23,075 nucleotides of DNA. Source: Desulfobacterales bacterium (lineage in GTDB: Bacteria > Desulfobacterota > Desulfobacteria > Desulfobacterales > RPRI01). Positions within the stretch are counted from its first letter, which is position 1. Every line of letters begins with the position of its first letter. Positions 1 through 8,656 of the stretch are shown here, piece by piece. Position numbers and translations under genes: made by a program. Under the pieces are notes generated by a model. It did not search any database and was not told the origin of the DNA. It worked only from the letters and a program-made list of their open reading frames with translations. The DNA lies in NCBI GenBank assembly GCA_020052975.1, contig JAGVOC010000061.1, positions 1 to 23,075 on the forward strand. Direction: 5' to 3'.

Positions 1-22
1 CATACACAGCAACATTCGGTAA

Positions 23-98
23 GCGGGCATAACTCAGCTGGTAGAGTGCAAGCTTCCCAAGCTTGGAGTCGCGAGTTCGAATCTCGTTGCCCGCTCCA
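23..98 (+). tRNA. tRNA-Gly (anticodon CCC)
   Basis: The stretch folds as a complete cloverleaf. A 7-bp acceptor stem (GCGGGCA with TGCCCGC) is followed by a T discriminator and an encoded CCA at 96-98. The anticodon stem CAAGC/GCTTG encloses the loop TTCCCAA, so the anticodon is CCC at 56-58 and reads GGG glycine codons. The T-loop carries the usual GTTCGAATC. It lies about 170 nt before rimP on the same strand, just as a tRNA gene (metY) precedes rimP in Escherichia coli, although the tRNA species differs. A terminator-like hairpin follows directly. Confidence 0.96.
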
Positions 99-108
99 TA
101 TAAAGTCC

Positions 109-134
109 GCCTTTTCCGTAAAAAAGGCTGTTTT
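109..134 (+). terminator. Intrinsic terminator after tRNA-Gly
   Basis: The stem GCCTTTT (109-115) pairs with AAAAGGC (122-128) and is followed by TGTTTT. It sits 10 nt past the tRNA CCA end and probably terminates the tRNA transcript. The A/T-rich lower stem makes it moderately strong. Confidence 0.6.
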
Positions 135-215
135 GGCAGGGTCGATGAATATGTGTTTTGGAGAATTTATTTGAGTATCTTATTTTTTAGAAACATGTGA
201 TTTTTCTCGATCCAT

Positions 216-224
216 TGTTACAAT
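216..224 (+). promoter_or_regulatory. Candidate extended -10 promoter for rimP operon
   Basis: TGT followed by TACAAT fits an extended -10 element (TGn-TATAAT with one mismatch). No convincing -35 hexamer is seen at the expected distance, which is tolerable for extended -10 promoters. A start near 231 would put the 241-260 hairpin at the very 5' end of the message. This is inferred from sequence only. Confidence 0.3.
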
Positions 225-240
225 TTTATTACGTTGAGGG

Positions 241-263
241 AAACGGGCGACAGCCCGTTTTTT
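241..263 (+). terminator. Terminator/attenuator hairpin directly before rimP
   Basis: AAACGGGC (241-248) pairs perfectly with GCCCGTTT (253-260) around a GACA loop, and an uninterrupted T-run continues into TTTATTTTAA before the ATG at 271. This is a textbook intrinsic terminator. It leaves no room for a promoter between itself and that start codon. It either ends upstream transcription or works as an attenuator for the rimP-nusA operon, where autoregulation by NusA is known in E. coli. Confidence 0.75.
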
Positions 264-270
264 ATTTTAA

Positions 271-840
271 ATGATCAACCAGCAGAATACAGATGAAAGA
301 AAAAAAATAGTTAAGACGGGCGATGAATCCGTAGCCGGGAACGTTTTGCAGGTTACCCAGGAAGAACTTATTATAAAAGTTAAAGAATTTGCAGAACCGC
401 TGTGTGCATCAGAAGGGCTGGAACTTGTATTTGTTGAGTGCCAGAGGGAATCAAGCGGAAGGATTATTCGTCTTTATATTGATAAACCGGGGGGGGTCAC
501 ATTGAATGACTGTACCCAAATAAGTCGCCAATTAACCGATATCCTTGATGTAAGTCTGAATACAAACTGGTCTTACAATCTTGAGGTTTCATCACCAGGC
601 TATGATAGACCTTTAGGAAAACCTGAAGATTTTGACCGGTTTAAAGGTGATATTGCAAGAATTAGAACCTCGTTGCCTATTGAAGGGCAAAAAAATTTTA
701 AAGGTATTATTCTTGGCTTTTTTGATGGATTTGTAAAACTTAATGTGAATGACAAAACCGTCGCCATTCCCTATAAGGAAATCACAAAGGCGCGACTATT
801 CGACTATAACGGAGAAAACCGATGCTTATATCAGAAATAA
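271..840 (+). CDS. rimP: Ribosome maturation factor RimP
   Basis: RimP binds the 30S subunit and assists late assembly of the small ribosomal subunit. The family core is clear: the start of the first domain lies near residues 33-60 (GLELVFVE), the hallmark LEVSSPGYDRPL at about 104-115, and the C-terminal SH3-like domain from about 118. The 189-aa product is roughly 30 residues longer than typical RimP, and the extra residues are N-terminal, charged and non-conserved. The ATG at 271 has no Shine-Dalgarno and follows a terminator hairpin by 7 nt, so the real start may lie downstream, for example TTG at 346 (residue 26). The 3' end overlaps nusA by 19 nt, which suggests translational coupling. 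The identity is certain but the start is not. Confidence 0.93.
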   Translation: MINQQNTDERKKIVKTGDESVAGNVLQVTQEELIIKVKEFAEPLCASEGLELVFVECQRESSGRIIRLYIDKPGGVTLNDCTQISRQLTDILDVSLNTNWSYNLEVSSPGYDRPLGKPEDFDRFKGDIARIRTSLPIEGQKNFKGIILGFFDGFVKLNVNDKTVAIPYKEITKARLFDYNGENRCLYQK

Positions 841-2189
841 AACGTGTTCTTGATCAGGTCAGCCGGGACAAGGGTATTGATAAAAACGTCCTCATCAAGG
901 CAATTGAAGAGGCCCTTAAATCGGCTGCCAGAAAAAAATTTGGAAACAAAATTGAAGTCGAAATCCAGTACAGCGATCAAACCGGAGAAATTGAGGTTTT
1001 CCAATTTAAGGAAGTAGTTGAAGTAGTTAAAGACAACACAATGGAAATCAGCATTGAGAACGGCCGCAAGCTCGATGCTGAATGTGAAATAGGTGACAGC
1101 CTTGGAACCAAAATGGATACCACTACTTTTGGCAGGATAGCAGCCCAGTCAGCAAAGCAGGTGATTATTCAGAAAATGAAAGATGCCGAAAGAAACGCCG
1201 TTTATTCAAGTTTTATTGACCGCAAAGGTGAAATAATAAATGGTATAGTACAGCGTGTTGAGCACTCCGGCGACATCATAGTAAACCTTGGCCAGACCGA
1301 AGGCATATTGCCCGTTCGCGAGCAGGTTCCAAAAGAAGCTTACAGGCGGGGTGACCGGATAAGGGCTCTCCTTTCAGAAGTCCTTCAGGACTCCCGTGGC
1401 CCGCAAATTATTCTTTCTAGAACTAATCCGAACTTTCTGGTTAACCTTTTTAAAACAGAGGTCCCGGAAATAAGCGAAGGGATTGTAAGCATCATGGGTG
1501 CTGCCCGTGAACCCGGCGTACGGGCCAAAATTGCTGTTTCTTCAAACGATTCCGATATAGATCCGGTTGGAGCTTGTGTCGGAATGAAAGGAAGCCGTGT
1601 TCAGAATGTTGTTCAGGAATTAAAAGGTGAAAAAATTGACATTATAACCTGGCATGTTGATGCCGCAAAATTTGTATGCAATGCCCTGGCTCCTGCTGAA
1701 ATAAAGAGAGTAATTATTGATGAAGACAACCGTTCCATGGAAGTGATAGTTCCTGATGAATCTCTTTCGATAGCTATCGGGAAACGGGGACAGAATGTGA
1801 GACTAGCCTCAAAACTCACCGGATGGAGTCTGGATGTCCAAAACGAATCTCATTATAATGAAGCTCTGAAAAATGGTTATGATTCTCTTATATCTTTGCC
1901 TGGAGTCGGAATAAGCCTTGCCAATTCATTAATTGAAAAAGGATTTACCTCGGCCAGAGAGATAAGCAATGCCGCAGTTAGTGATTTAACGCAGATAAAG
2001 GGTATTGCCACGGAGAAGGCTGAAAAACTTATACGCTCGGCAATAGACGCCGTATCAAAAAGAAACGACAAAAACACCGGGGGCGCCGAAGAGGCAAAAG
2101 AGATTCCCGACAGCGGCAATACACCGGTTGGCAATGATTTCCCCGAGGACTCTTCTGCAACAGGCAGTTCAGCCTCAGAGGAATCTTAA
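822..2189 (+). CDS. nusA: Transcription termination/antitermination factor NusA
   Basis: NusA binds RNA polymerase and modulates pausing, termination and antitermination. The domain order is visible in the 455-aa product: an N-terminal RNAP-binding domain (1-125), S1 (about 135-200), KH1 with GMKG at 254-257, and KH2 with GKRG at 320-323. These are followed by a helix-hairpin-helix-like segment at about 355-410 (LPGVGISLANSL) and an acidic, low-complexity tail. E. coli NusA has two C-terminal acidic repeats, whereas this one has a single HhH segment and the tail. The start lies inside the end of rimP with GGAG upstream. Unlike most such operons, a 398-bp repeat-bearing gap separates it from infB. 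Confidence 0.97.
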   Translation: MLISEIKRVLDQVSRDKGIDKNVLIKAIEEALKSAARKKFGNKIEVEIQYSDQTGEIEVFQFKEVVEVVKDNTMEISIENGRKLDAECEIGDSLGTKMDTTTFGRIAAQSAKQVIIQKMKDAERNAVYSSFIDRKGEIINGIVQRVEHSGDIIVNLGQTEGILPVREQVPKEAYRRGDRIRALLSEVLQDSRGPQIILSRTNPNFLVNLFKTEVPEISEGIVSIMGAAREPGVRAKIAVSSNDSDIDPVGACVGMKGSRVQNVVQELKGEKIDIITWHVDAAKFVCNALAPAEIKRVIIDEDNRSMEVIVPDESLSIAIGKRGQNVRLASKLTGWSLDVQNESHYNEALKNGYDSLISLPGVGISLANSLIEKGFTSAREISNAAVSDLTQIKGIATEKAEKLIRSAIDAVSKRNDKNTGGAEEAKEIPDSGNTPVGNDFPEDSSATGSSASEES

Positions 2190-2232
2190 TTTATATATAC
2201 AGTAATTATAAACTAAACAATGAGTTATACTT

Positions 2233-2365
2233 GACGGCTTCGTAAAAAGTCATTCTGTCCGCCGCGGCGGACGCTTCATCTTTCGTCATTGCAGCGTACC
2301 AATAAGTACGCTTCATTCCTTAAGATTCGCGCGCCTTGCATAATGAGCTTTTTACTTTGCCGGCT
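2233..2365. repeat. Palindromic repeat, CGTAAAAAGTC family (copy 1)
   Basis: The left end GACGGCTTCGTAAAAAGTC (2233-2251) is an imperfect inverted repeat of the right end GCTTTTTACTTTGCCGGC (about 2347-2364). Inside are a TCCGCCGCGGCGGA palindrome (2258-2271) and a perfect central hairpin GCGTAC (2294-2299)/GTACGC (2306-2311). No ORF is present. This looks like a MITE-like or intergenic palindromic element. Its end sequence recurs at 7868-7884 and, in shortened form, at both ends of 14375-14532. Confidence 0.7.
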
Positions 2366-2421
2366 GAATTTTGGCTTGTTACGAGAGTATTAAGAATGAT
2401 AGTATTGTAAAGAGTCTCAAA

Positions 2422-2499
2422 GTCATCATTTCCGCGAAAATCCGCCGTGGCGGAAACTAGTTGAAAAGATCCGCCGCGGCGAACTTTCGCGGAAATGAC
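2422..2499. repeat. Long hairpin with nested TCCGCC palindromes
   Basis: CATTTCCGCGAAA (2428-2440) pairs perfectly with TTTCGCGGAAATG (2485-2497), giving 13 bp extended by partial GTCAT/ATGAC matches. Within the loop are TCCGCCGTGGCGGA (2441-2454) and a one-base-shorter relative (2470-2482). The rest of the nusA-infB gap (2190-2587) shows only A/T-rich sequence and the infB ribosome-binding site. Confidence 0.65.
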
Positions 2500-2587
2500 G
2501 TTAAAAGGCGGATTTAAAGCAGTAATGGATAAAAGAGACAGATTAATTCTGTGAAATACCCGTTAACAATAATATTGGGGGGACTGA

Positions 2588-5335
2588 ATGGCAAAGATCA
2601 GAGTATATGAACTTGCCAGAGATCTTAATATGACTAATCAGGCTCTTCTTGACAAGATTCGAAGCATGAATATCGATGTTAAGAGCCACATTAGTTCTTT
2701 GGATGATGACACAGTTAAAAAAATAAAAGCAGGAATTCAGGGTCAGGTTGCAATTCCCGAAGATGTCGAGGAAACTCGCGTCAAGCCTACTATAATTCGG
2801 AGGCGCAAAGTTGTTGTTCAGGCAGAGGCAGAACCCAAACCTGAACCACCAGAAAAAGAGCTTCCTGAAGCTGCTGCTTCAGGCGCAAAATTGCGGGCAG
2901 AGAAGGTTCTGAAAAAAGAATCTGTTCCTGCTGAAATTGATAATATGGAGGCTGTTGGAACATCTCCTGCCGAAGTAAAATCGCAGGAGTCTGAAAAAGC
3001 AGGAAAATCTGAATTGGCCGAAGAAGTCGAACAGATCCCTGCAGAGCAGCAAAAACCACAGGTTATCAAGACGTTAAAACCTGTTAAGGCCCTGAAAAAA
3101 ACAAGAAAGGAGACTCCTGCAAAAATTCTGAGACTCCCGGAAATGCCAAAGATAGTTGAACCGGTGGTAGAGGAAAAACCGGCCAAGCCTTCCGTTCCTC
3201 CGGAAAAGACTGCTCCTGCAGCGCCTGCCCGGGCTCCTGAAACCGGAAGACCTCATATTCCCGGTACAAAAACCACCGTTGAAATAACTCCGGAACTGTT
3301 GCGAAAACCTGCTCATGAAAAAGCTCATGACAAGATTGTCCCGAAAAAAGATATTGCGCTTCCCGAAAAGAAGAAGAAGAAGGATAAAGATAAGGTTGAA
3401 GATGAATTAGACCTTAAAGATAAGAAATTATTCAAAAAGAAAATTTTTAAGAAAAAAGAGATTGTTGAGGCTGAAGACCTTTACGCACCTCAACCAAGGA
3501 TACGCAAAGATAAGAAAGGCGCTAAAGTAAAGGTTGTACATGCCCATGCCCAAAAACCTCAAATAACTATACCGAAAGCTATTAAACGCAGGATAAAGAT
3601 TGATGATGCCATCGTCTTATCCGACCTTGCAAAGAGAGTGGGAATTAAATCAAGCGAAATGATAAAAACTCTCATGGGAATGGGTGTGCTGGCGACAGTC
3701 AATCAAACAATAGATTTTGATACGGCAGTCCTGGTTGCAACGGAGTTCAATTACGAGGTCGAGCGGGCATCTTTTGAGGAAAGCACTTTTCTGAAAACGG
3801 AAAAGGACGATCCGAGCTCTCTTATCAGCAGGCCACCCGTAGTGACAATAATGGGACATGTCGATCATGGTAAAACCTCCCTTCTGGATGTAATCCGCAA
3901 AACAAAAATTACTGAAATTGAAGCCGGCGGAATAACCCAGCATATAGGGGCCTACCACGTCTCAACAGACAATGGGCAGATAGTATTTTTAGATACCCCT
4001 GGCCATGAAGCTTTTACAGCTATGCGTGCAAGAGGGGCTAAAGTTACTGATATAGTAGTTCTTGTTGTTGCGGCGGATGACGGCGTAAAGCCTCAAACTG
4101 TGGAAGCAGTAAATCATTCAAAGGCTGCCGGAGTTTCAATAATTGTTGCTGTTAACAAAATAGATAAACCCGAAGCCGATATCGAACGGGTTAAACGTGA
4201 ATTGGCCGATCTTGGTCTTGTTCCTGAAGAATGGGGGGGTGACACTCCCTTTATAAAGGTATCGGCAAAGCAAAGAATAGGAATAAATGACCTGCTTGAA
4301 ATGATTATTCTTCAGGCCGAGATTCTTGAACTAAAGGCAAATCCCAACAAACTGGCGTTCGGTCACGTTGTTGAAGCAAAGCTCGATTCCGGAACAGGTC
4401 CGGTTGCAACTGTTCTTATAAGCGAAGGTACGCTCCATACCGGCGAATCGGTCGTATGCGGCATTCACTACGGAAAAGTGCGGGCTCTTCTGAATGACAG
4501 AGGCATGAAAGTAAATGAGGCCGGTCCGTCAATTCCTGTCGAGGTAATAGGTCTTTCAGGGGTACCAATGGCGGGAGACGAGCTGATTTCTCTTGCAGAT
4601 GAAAAAGATGCAAGACAGGTCAGCGCATATCGAATACAGAGACAACGCGCCAAGGAGCTTGCCAAAACAAGCCGGATTAGCCTTGAAAATCTGTTCGACC
4701 GCATTCAGGAAGGACAGGTTAAAAATCTTACCCTGATACTCAAGGCAGATGTTAATGGCTCTATTGAAGCCATAAGAGACTCTCTCAATAAGCTGTCAAA
4801 TAAAGAGGTTAAAATAGATATAATCCACTCCGGCACAGGAGCCATTACTGAATCGGATGTTTCGCTTGCCGCTGTTTCCAATGCCATTATTATTGGTTTT
4901 AATGTTCGCCCCAGCTCAAAGGTACAGACAATAGCAAATGATGAAAATGTCGATATCCGCTACTATAATATAATCTACAATGTTATCAAAGACATAAAAG
5001 ACTCTATTGTTGGCATGATGTCTTCGACATTTGTTGAGCGTGTTCTTGGAAGAGCTCAGGTCCGGGAAGTTTTCCATGTTCCCAAGATTGGAACCATAGC
5101 AGGGAGCTATGTAACAGACGGAAAAATAGAACGTGGCCGGCAGGTTCGTCTCATCAGGGATGGAATAGTCTGTTTTGAGGGGAAAAATTCGTCTTTAAGA
5201 CGATTCAAAGATGATGTTAAGGAAGTCTCAAGCGGTTTTGAATGCGGAATCAGCATAGAAAACTTTAATGATATTAAACTTGGCGACATAATCGAATTTT
5301 ATTACATGGAAGAGATAAAGCCGGAATTTGAATAA
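2588..5335 (+). CDS. infB: Translation initiation factor IF-2
   Basis: IF2 is the GTPase that brings initiator fMet-tRNA to the 30S subunit and promotes 50S joining. The 915-aa product has an IF2_N motif at residues 1-50 and a long Lys/Glu/Pro/Ala-rich linker (about 55-320). A second IF2_N domain (about 325-395) and the G domain follow: G1 GHVDHGKT near 423, G3 DTPGHE near 468, G4 NKID near 522, and a SAK G5. Domains II-IV with the initiator-binding C-terminus end at the stop. The start is supported by a GGGGGG Shine-Dalgarno 5 nt upstream. It leads the tight block infB-ylxP-rbfA-nrnA-truB. The 398-nt gap from nusA may give it partly separate expression. Confidence 0.98.
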   Translation: MAKIRVYELARDLNMTNQALLDKIRSMNIDVKSHISSLDDDTVKKIKAGIQGQVAIPEDVEETRVKPTIIRRRKVVVQAEAEPKPEPPEKELPEAAASGAKLRAEKVLKKESVPAEIDNMEAVGTSPAEVKSQESEKAGKSELAEEVEQIPAEQQKPQVIKTLKPVKALKKTRKETPAKILRLPEMPKIVEPVVEEKPAKPSVPPEKTAPAAPARAPETGRPHIPGTKTTVEITPELLRKPAHEKAHDKIVPKKDIALPEKKKKKDKDKVEDELDLKDKKLFKKKIFKKKEIVEAEDLYAPQPRIRKDKKGAKVKVVHAHAQKPQITIPKAIKRRIKIDDAIVLSDLAKRVGIKSSEMIKTLMGMGVLATVNQTIDFDTAVLVATEFNYEVERASFEESTFLKTEKDDPSSLISRPPVVTIMGHVDHGKTSLLDVIRKTKITEIEAGGITQHIGAYHVSTDNGQIVFLDTPGHEAFTAMRARGAKVTDIVVLVVAADDGVKPQTVEAVNHSKAAGVSIIVAVNKIDKPEADIERVKRELADLGLVPEEWGGDTPFIKVSAKQRIGINDLLEMIILQAEILELKANPNKLAFGHVVEAKLDSGTGPVATVLISEGTLHTGESVVCGIHYGKVRALLNDRGMKVNEAGPSIPVEVIGLSGVPMAGDELISLADEKDARQVSAYRIQRQRAKELAKTSRISLENLFDRIQEGQVKNLTLILKADVNGSIEAIRDSLNKLSNKEVKIDIIHSGTGAITESDVSLAAVSNAIIIGFNVRPSSKVQTIANDENVDIRYYNIIYNVIKDIKDSIVGMMSSTFVERVLGRAQVREVFHVPKIGTIAGSYVTDGKIERGRQVRLIRDGIVCFEGKNSSLRRFKDDVKEVSSGFECGISIENFNDIKLGDIIEFYYMEEIKPEFE

Positions 5336-5338
5336 ACC

Positions 5339-5626
5339 ATGGTTGTCGGTCTCGGAATAATAACGTTCAGGCTTCATGACTGCCGTTCGCTGAAAAGTAA
5401 AAGAAAAATTGTAAAATCGATAATCGGGCGGCTGCAAAACAATTTCAATGCGTCAGTCGCCGAGGTCGGATCAAACGATGTATACGATGAAGCTTTAATT
5501 GGTTTTGCTGTTGTGGGGAATGACAGAATTCTGACAAATTCAAAAATTGATAAAGTTTTTAATTTCGCCGACGAGCTTGGCCTGGCCGAAATTATCAACA
5601 CCGAAATGGAGATAATCAATCTATGA
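5339..5626 (+). CDS. ylxP: DUF503 / YlxP-like protein
   Basis: The 95-aa protein matches the DUF503 (YlxP) family by its N-terminal pattern VGLGIITFRLHDCRSLKSKR and by length. It is a small alpha/beta fold often encoded between infB and rbfA in Firmicutes and Desulfobacterota. Its function is not firmly established; the conserved position suggests a role linked to ribosome assembly or translation. The ATG lies 3 nt after the infB stop. The 3' end overlaps rbfA in an ATGA arrangement, so it is co-translated with both neighbours. The family assignment comes from motif memory and context. Confidence 0.88.
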   Translation: MVVGLGIITFRLHDCRSLKSKRKIVKSIIGRLQNNFNASVAEVGSNDVYDEALIGFAVVGNDRILTNSKIDKVFNFADELGLAEIINTEMEIINL

Positions 5627-6003
5627 CGCTCTTTTCGCGAGCCGACAGGGTTGCGGGTCAGATACAAAAGATTCTGTCAGAAATTTTGATCAAGGATATA
5701 AAAGATCCCCGGCTTGATATGGCAACAATCACCGGTGTCAAAATGTCCAGGGACTTAAAGCTTGCCAGGATTTATTTTACAATATCCGGGAGCAGTAAAT
5801 CTGCAGAAGATGCTTCCAAAGGATTTAAAAGCGCTGCCGGTTATCTTAAGCGCACTCTGGCAAGCCAGCTAGGCCTGCGTTATATGCCTGATCTTTCTTT
5901 CTTTTATGATGAATCATTTGATTATGGAGCACGAATAGAAACTTTGCTCAAAACTTTAAAAAACGATGATGGACCAGATAATTCAACACCTGAAAAAGAG
6001 TAA
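5623..6003 (+). CDS. rbfA: 30S ribosome-binding factor RbfA
   Basis: RbfA is a KH-like-fold protein that binds immature 30S subunits and helps mature the 5' end of 16S rRNA, especially in the cold. The 126-aa product shows the family signatures: RVAGQIQKILSEIL at the N-terminus, IKDPRLDMATITGVKMSRDL in the middle, then the LGLRYMPDLSFFYDES strand and the helix ending in ARIETLLK. The length is typical. Its start overlaps the ylxP stop, and its last 38 nt overlap the nrnA start, so this is a strongly coupled operon position. Confidence 0.96.
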   Translation: MTLFSRADRVAGQIQKILSEILIKDIKDPRLDMATITGVKMSRDLKLARIYFTISGSSKSAEDASKGFKSAAGYLKRTLASQLGLRYMPDLSFFYDESFDYGARIETLLKTLKNDDGPDNSTPEKE

Positions 6004-6940
6004 CCATGTGCTGCTTGCTTCTCATACAAACCCTGATGGCGATGCGATAGGTTCTCTGCTTGCAATCGGGATAGCTCTTGATTGGCTTAATAAAAAGATT
6101 TTCCTGTTTAATGAAAGCCCGATTCCGGCAGTATACCGATTTCTACCCTTTATTGAACACATAGAGCATGAAATACCGGAAACACTTGAATTTGATACTG
6201 CTGTTATTCTTGATTGCGGAAATTTTCAGAGGATCGGGAAAGGTGCACCTGCATCCTGCCGTATACCTGTAGTTTTAAATATTGACCATCATATAACAAA
6301 TAATAATTTTGGAACCTGCCGGTTGGTTGATACGAAAGCATGTTCCACTGCTGAAATTGTATACCGCATAATCAAAAAGATGGAAATACCCATAAACAGC
6401 GCAATAGCAACCTCAATATATACGGGCATATTAACGGATACCGGCTCTTTCCGGTTTTCGAATACAAATAAATCTGCCTTTGCAATTTGTGAAGAGATGA
6501 TCGGTTGCGGAGTCAATCCTTACGAAGTTGCCCAGCATGTTTATGGCACGTACTCTCTTGGCCGTATACGGCTGTTGAACCTTGCTCTTGATTCAATTGA
6601 AATTTCAACAAACGGGAAACTTTCAATGATGACGATAACCCAGGAAATGATATATGAAACCGGAACAAATTCGGAGGACATAGACGGCCTTATAAATTAT
6701 GCAAAGCGCATTGAAGACGTAAAAGTTGCGGCGCTCATACAGGAACAAAAGAACGGCCCGGATCAATCCGATGGATTAAAAACTTTTCATGTCAGTCTGC
6801 GTTCGGACGGAGCATTCGATGTCTCAACCATTGCTTCGGCATTCGGCGGCGGCGGCCATCCCGGTGCAGCAGGATTTAACATTGAAACAACATTAGAGGC
6901 CCTGAAAACTCAGATTATCAGCCTGTCTGAAAAAATATAG
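5966..6940 (+). CDS. nrnA: DHH-family oligoribonuclease / pAp phosphatase NrnA
   Basis: NrnA-type proteins degrade short oligoribonucleotides and dephosphorylate 3'-phosphoadenosine 5'-phosphate in organisms lacking Orn. The 324-aa sequence has the DHH-domain motifs: HTNPDGDAIG (20-29), an ILDCGNF motif near 73, the name-giving DHH near 107-111, and ILTDTGSFRF. The DHHA1 domain follows, with substrate-binding GGGGHPGAAGF near 295. Two consecutive ATGs (5966, 5969) could start translation. No clear Shine-Dalgarno is seen, and the start lies 38 nt inside rbfA, consistent with coupling. Placement between rbfA and truB is typical of many bacteria, and with pnp downstream it completes an RNA-decay theme. 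Confidence 0.93.
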   Translation: MMDQIIQHLKKSNHVLLASHTNPDGDAIGSLLAIGIALDWLNKKIFLFNESPIPAVYRFLPFIEHIEHEIPETLEFDTAVILDCGNFQRIGKGAPASCRIPVVLNIDHHITNNNFGTCRLVDTKACSTAEIVYRIIKKMEIPINSAIATSIYTGILTDTGSFRFSNTNKSAFAICEEMIGCGVNPYEVAQHVYGTYSLGRIRLLNLALDSIEISTNGKLSMMTITQEMIYETGTNSEDIDGLINYAKRIEDVKVAALIQEQKNGPDQSDGLKTFHVSLRSDGAFDVSTIASAFGGGGHPGAAGFNIETTLEALKTQIISLSEKI

Positions 6941-6949
6941 TTTTATAAG

Positions 6950-7858
6950 ATGCCGGAATTAGATAGCGGAATACTTATTATTGATAAACCTGCAGATATT
7001 ACATCTGCAAGGGTTGTTGCTGTTTTAAAAAAATTGTCAGGAGCAAAAAAGGCGGGACACACAGGAACGCTTGATCCATTCGCGACGGGTGTATTGCTTT
7101 GTTGTTTAAACGAAGCAACGAAAATATCAAGGTTCTTTCTTGGCGGAAACAAAAAATACCGGGCTAAACTACACCTTGGAGTCTCAACCGATACGCAGGA
7201 TTTTACCGGAAAAATTCTTTCAACCTGTAATGAGTTGAATTTTTCCCGGGAAGAGATAATATCGGTTTTTAATAAATATGAAGGGGCTATTGAGCAGGTT
7301 CCTCCTGTCTATTCCGCTTTAAAGCATAAGGGAGTCCCCCTTTATAAGCTTGCTCGGAAAGGCCGGCCGGTTGAAAAGCCGGCAAGAAAAGTTCATATTT
7401 ATTATTTAAAAATACTTGAAATAAACCTCCCGGAAATCTTTTTTGAGGTTTCATGTTCCGGAGGAACTTATATAAGAACACTCTGTGCGGATATAGGCAA
7501 AGATCTTGGCTGCGGAGGTCATCTTAAAGAATTAAGAAGGATTGAAAGCTGCGGATTTTCAATCAGCGAAGCGTTAACGATAGTGGAACTTGAAAAACTT
7601 GCTTTATCGGGAAATATAACATCCCGGGTAATAAAAATGGCTGCTGCTTTAAAAAATATTCCCGGCTGCATCGCAAATGACATATTGATTGAAAAGATAT
7701 CCCGCGGGAATACAATAACCGACAAGGATATTAAATCTGATTTGCTGACCGGGCTCAACGATTTCATAAAAATTGTAAACAAAGAAAATGAACTTATTGC
7801 TGTTTTGAACAAGATTAATGGCAAGTTTGTATATTGCTGCGTTATAAACAGGAGTTAA
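6950..7858 (+). CDS. truB: tRNA pseudouridine(55) synthase TruB
   Basis: TruB converts U55 of the T-loop of nearly all tRNAs to pseudouridine and also acts as a tRNA chaperone. The 302-aa product opens with the family segment GILIIDKPADITSARVV. It has the catalytic-Asp motif GHTGTLDPFATGVL, with D42 as the predicted nucleophile, and the later SGGTYIRTLCADIG motif. A C-terminal extension past about 240 probably corresponds to a weak PUA-like domain. It begins 9 nt after nrnA with only a weak ribosome-binding site (ATAAG), so coupling is likely. It closes the tight infB-truB block, and a repeat fragment begins 9 nt after its stop. Confidence 0.96.
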   Translation: MPELDSGILIIDKPADITSARVVAVLKKLSGAKKAGHTGTLDPFATGVLLCCLNEATKISRFFLGGNKKYRAKLHLGVSTDTQDFTGKILSTCNELNFSREEIISVFNKYEGAIEQVPPVYSALKHKGVPLYKLARKGRPVEKPARKVHIYYLKILEINLPEIFFEVSCSGGTYIRTLCADIGKDLGCGGHLKELRRIESCGFSISEALTIVELEKLALSGNITSRVIKMAAALKNIPGCIANDILIEKISRGNTITDKDIKSDLLTGLNDFIKIVNKENELIAVLNKINGKFVYCCVINRS

Positions 7859-7867
7859 ACGAATATG

Positions 7868-7884
7868 CTTTTTACGAAGCCGTC
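7868..7884 (-). repeat. Repeat end fragment, CGTAAAAAGTC family
   Basis: CTTTTTACGAAGCCGTC is the exact reverse complement of 2233-2249, the left end of the palindromic repeat in the nusA-infB gap. No matching partner end is visible nearby, so this is a solitary end or decayed copy just after truB. Confidence 0.65.
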
Positions 7885-7898
7885 GTAAATAATTTATG

Positions 7899-7927
7899 TT
7901 GTTTGTTTACGTTGATAAATGTATATA
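7899..7927 (+). promoter_or_regulatory. Candidate sigma70-type promoter for rpsO
   Basis: TTGTTT (7899-7904) and TATATA (7922-7927) are separated by 17 nt. The position suits separate transcription of rpsO. Between it and the start codon, GCTGATTAAATCAGC (7950-7964) is a perfect short dyad that could be an operator or leader hairpin. The hexamers are only partial matches. Confidence 0.35.
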
Positions 7928-8049
7928 AATAGTGCGATTGGATGGTAAAGCTGATTAAATCAGCAACGAGGCATGATAAGCTTTATAACTATTTATAATT
8001 ACTATATATAAATATTGTATTTCAAAATAAAAAGGAGGCAGAAAAGAAA

Positions 8050-8319
8050 TTGGTTTTAAAATCTGACGACAAAAAGCAGTTGATTGAAAAATATAAGCTG
8101 CATGAAAGTGATACCGGTTCTCCGGAAGTTCAGGTTGGGCTTTTAACGCATCGGATATCTTATCTTACCGAACATCTGAAGGTTCATGAAAAAGATCACC
8201 ACTCAAGAAGAGGCTTGCTTATGCTTGTAGGTAAAAGGCGCAGACTCTTAAATTATGTGAAAAACAAGGATGTACAGCGATACAGAACAATCATTGATAC
8301 TCTTGGTCTCAGGAGATAA
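8050..8319 (+). CDS. rpsO: 30S ribosomal protein S15
   Basis: S15 is a primary 16S rRNA-binding protein that organises the central domain of the 30S subunit and contacts 23S rRNA. The 89-aa length is standard. The family signature is clear: [19 protein letters not shown], then [29 protein letters not shown]. The start codon is TTG, chosen because the S15 N-terminus aligns there and an AAAGGAGG ribosome-binding site lies at 8031-8038, about 11 nt upstream. The pair rpsO-pnp is kept in order as in E. coli. A 337-nt leader separates it from pnp. Confidence 0.98.
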   Translation: MVLKSDDKKQLIEKYKLHESDTGSPEVQVGLLTHRISYLTEHLKVHEKDHHSRRGLLMLVGKRRRLLNYVKNKDVQRYRTIIDTLGLRR

Positions 8320-8503
8320 GAAATAATCATTTGCTGAACCGGTCAAAAGGCAGTTTTTTAAATTTGCTCCACTCTCTCTTTGAGTTTCCGGAATATGAAG
8401 TGCTGGAACAACAATATATTGCGGTTTGAGACTTTAGTAACGGGACAACTTGTCACTTTTCTTGAGGTAAATTGGTAAACATTATTAATGCCCCGATTCG
8501 ACT

Positions 8504-8575
8504 GGTTTATCCAACAATCTTGTTGAACCGAAACAGCGACCGCATTCTCTGTTTCTTGCAACGGGGTTAGCTAAC
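8504..8575 (+). promoter_or_regulatory. Structured leader before pnp (tandem hairpins)
   Basis: The 337-nt gap 8320-8656 has no ORF but holds three adjacent dyads. The first is GGTT..CAACA (8504-8516) with TGTTGAACC (8521-8529). The second is GAAACAG (8530-8536) with CTGTTTC (8549-8555). The third is the palindrome GTTAGCTAAC (8566-8575). In E. coli the pnp leader forms an RNase III-cleaved hairpin that PNPase uses to autoregulate, and a comparable role here is an inference. The gap could also hold a second promoter, but no strong one is seen. Confidence 0.45.
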
Positions 8576-8656
8576 AACTTTTACACAGACCCGATTCCTT
8601 GCGGCGGAGAGCTTTAATCTTTCCGAATTACAGCAGCCTATTTTTAGGAGATATTT

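Noticed and set aside
23..98. tRNA-Gly as an attachment site for an integrated element
   Set aside because: No integrase gene, no duplicated tRNA 3' end in the window, and the neighbouring genes are core operon genes.
2233..2499. CRISPR array in the nusA-infB gap
   Set aside because: The repeated units are palindromes at irregular spacing with no constant repeat-spacer period, and no cas gene is present.
2790..3328. Several antisense frames over the infB linker
   Set aside because: The Lys/Glu/Pro/Ala-rich linker of IF2 has few stop codons on the other strand, and the frames show no motif.
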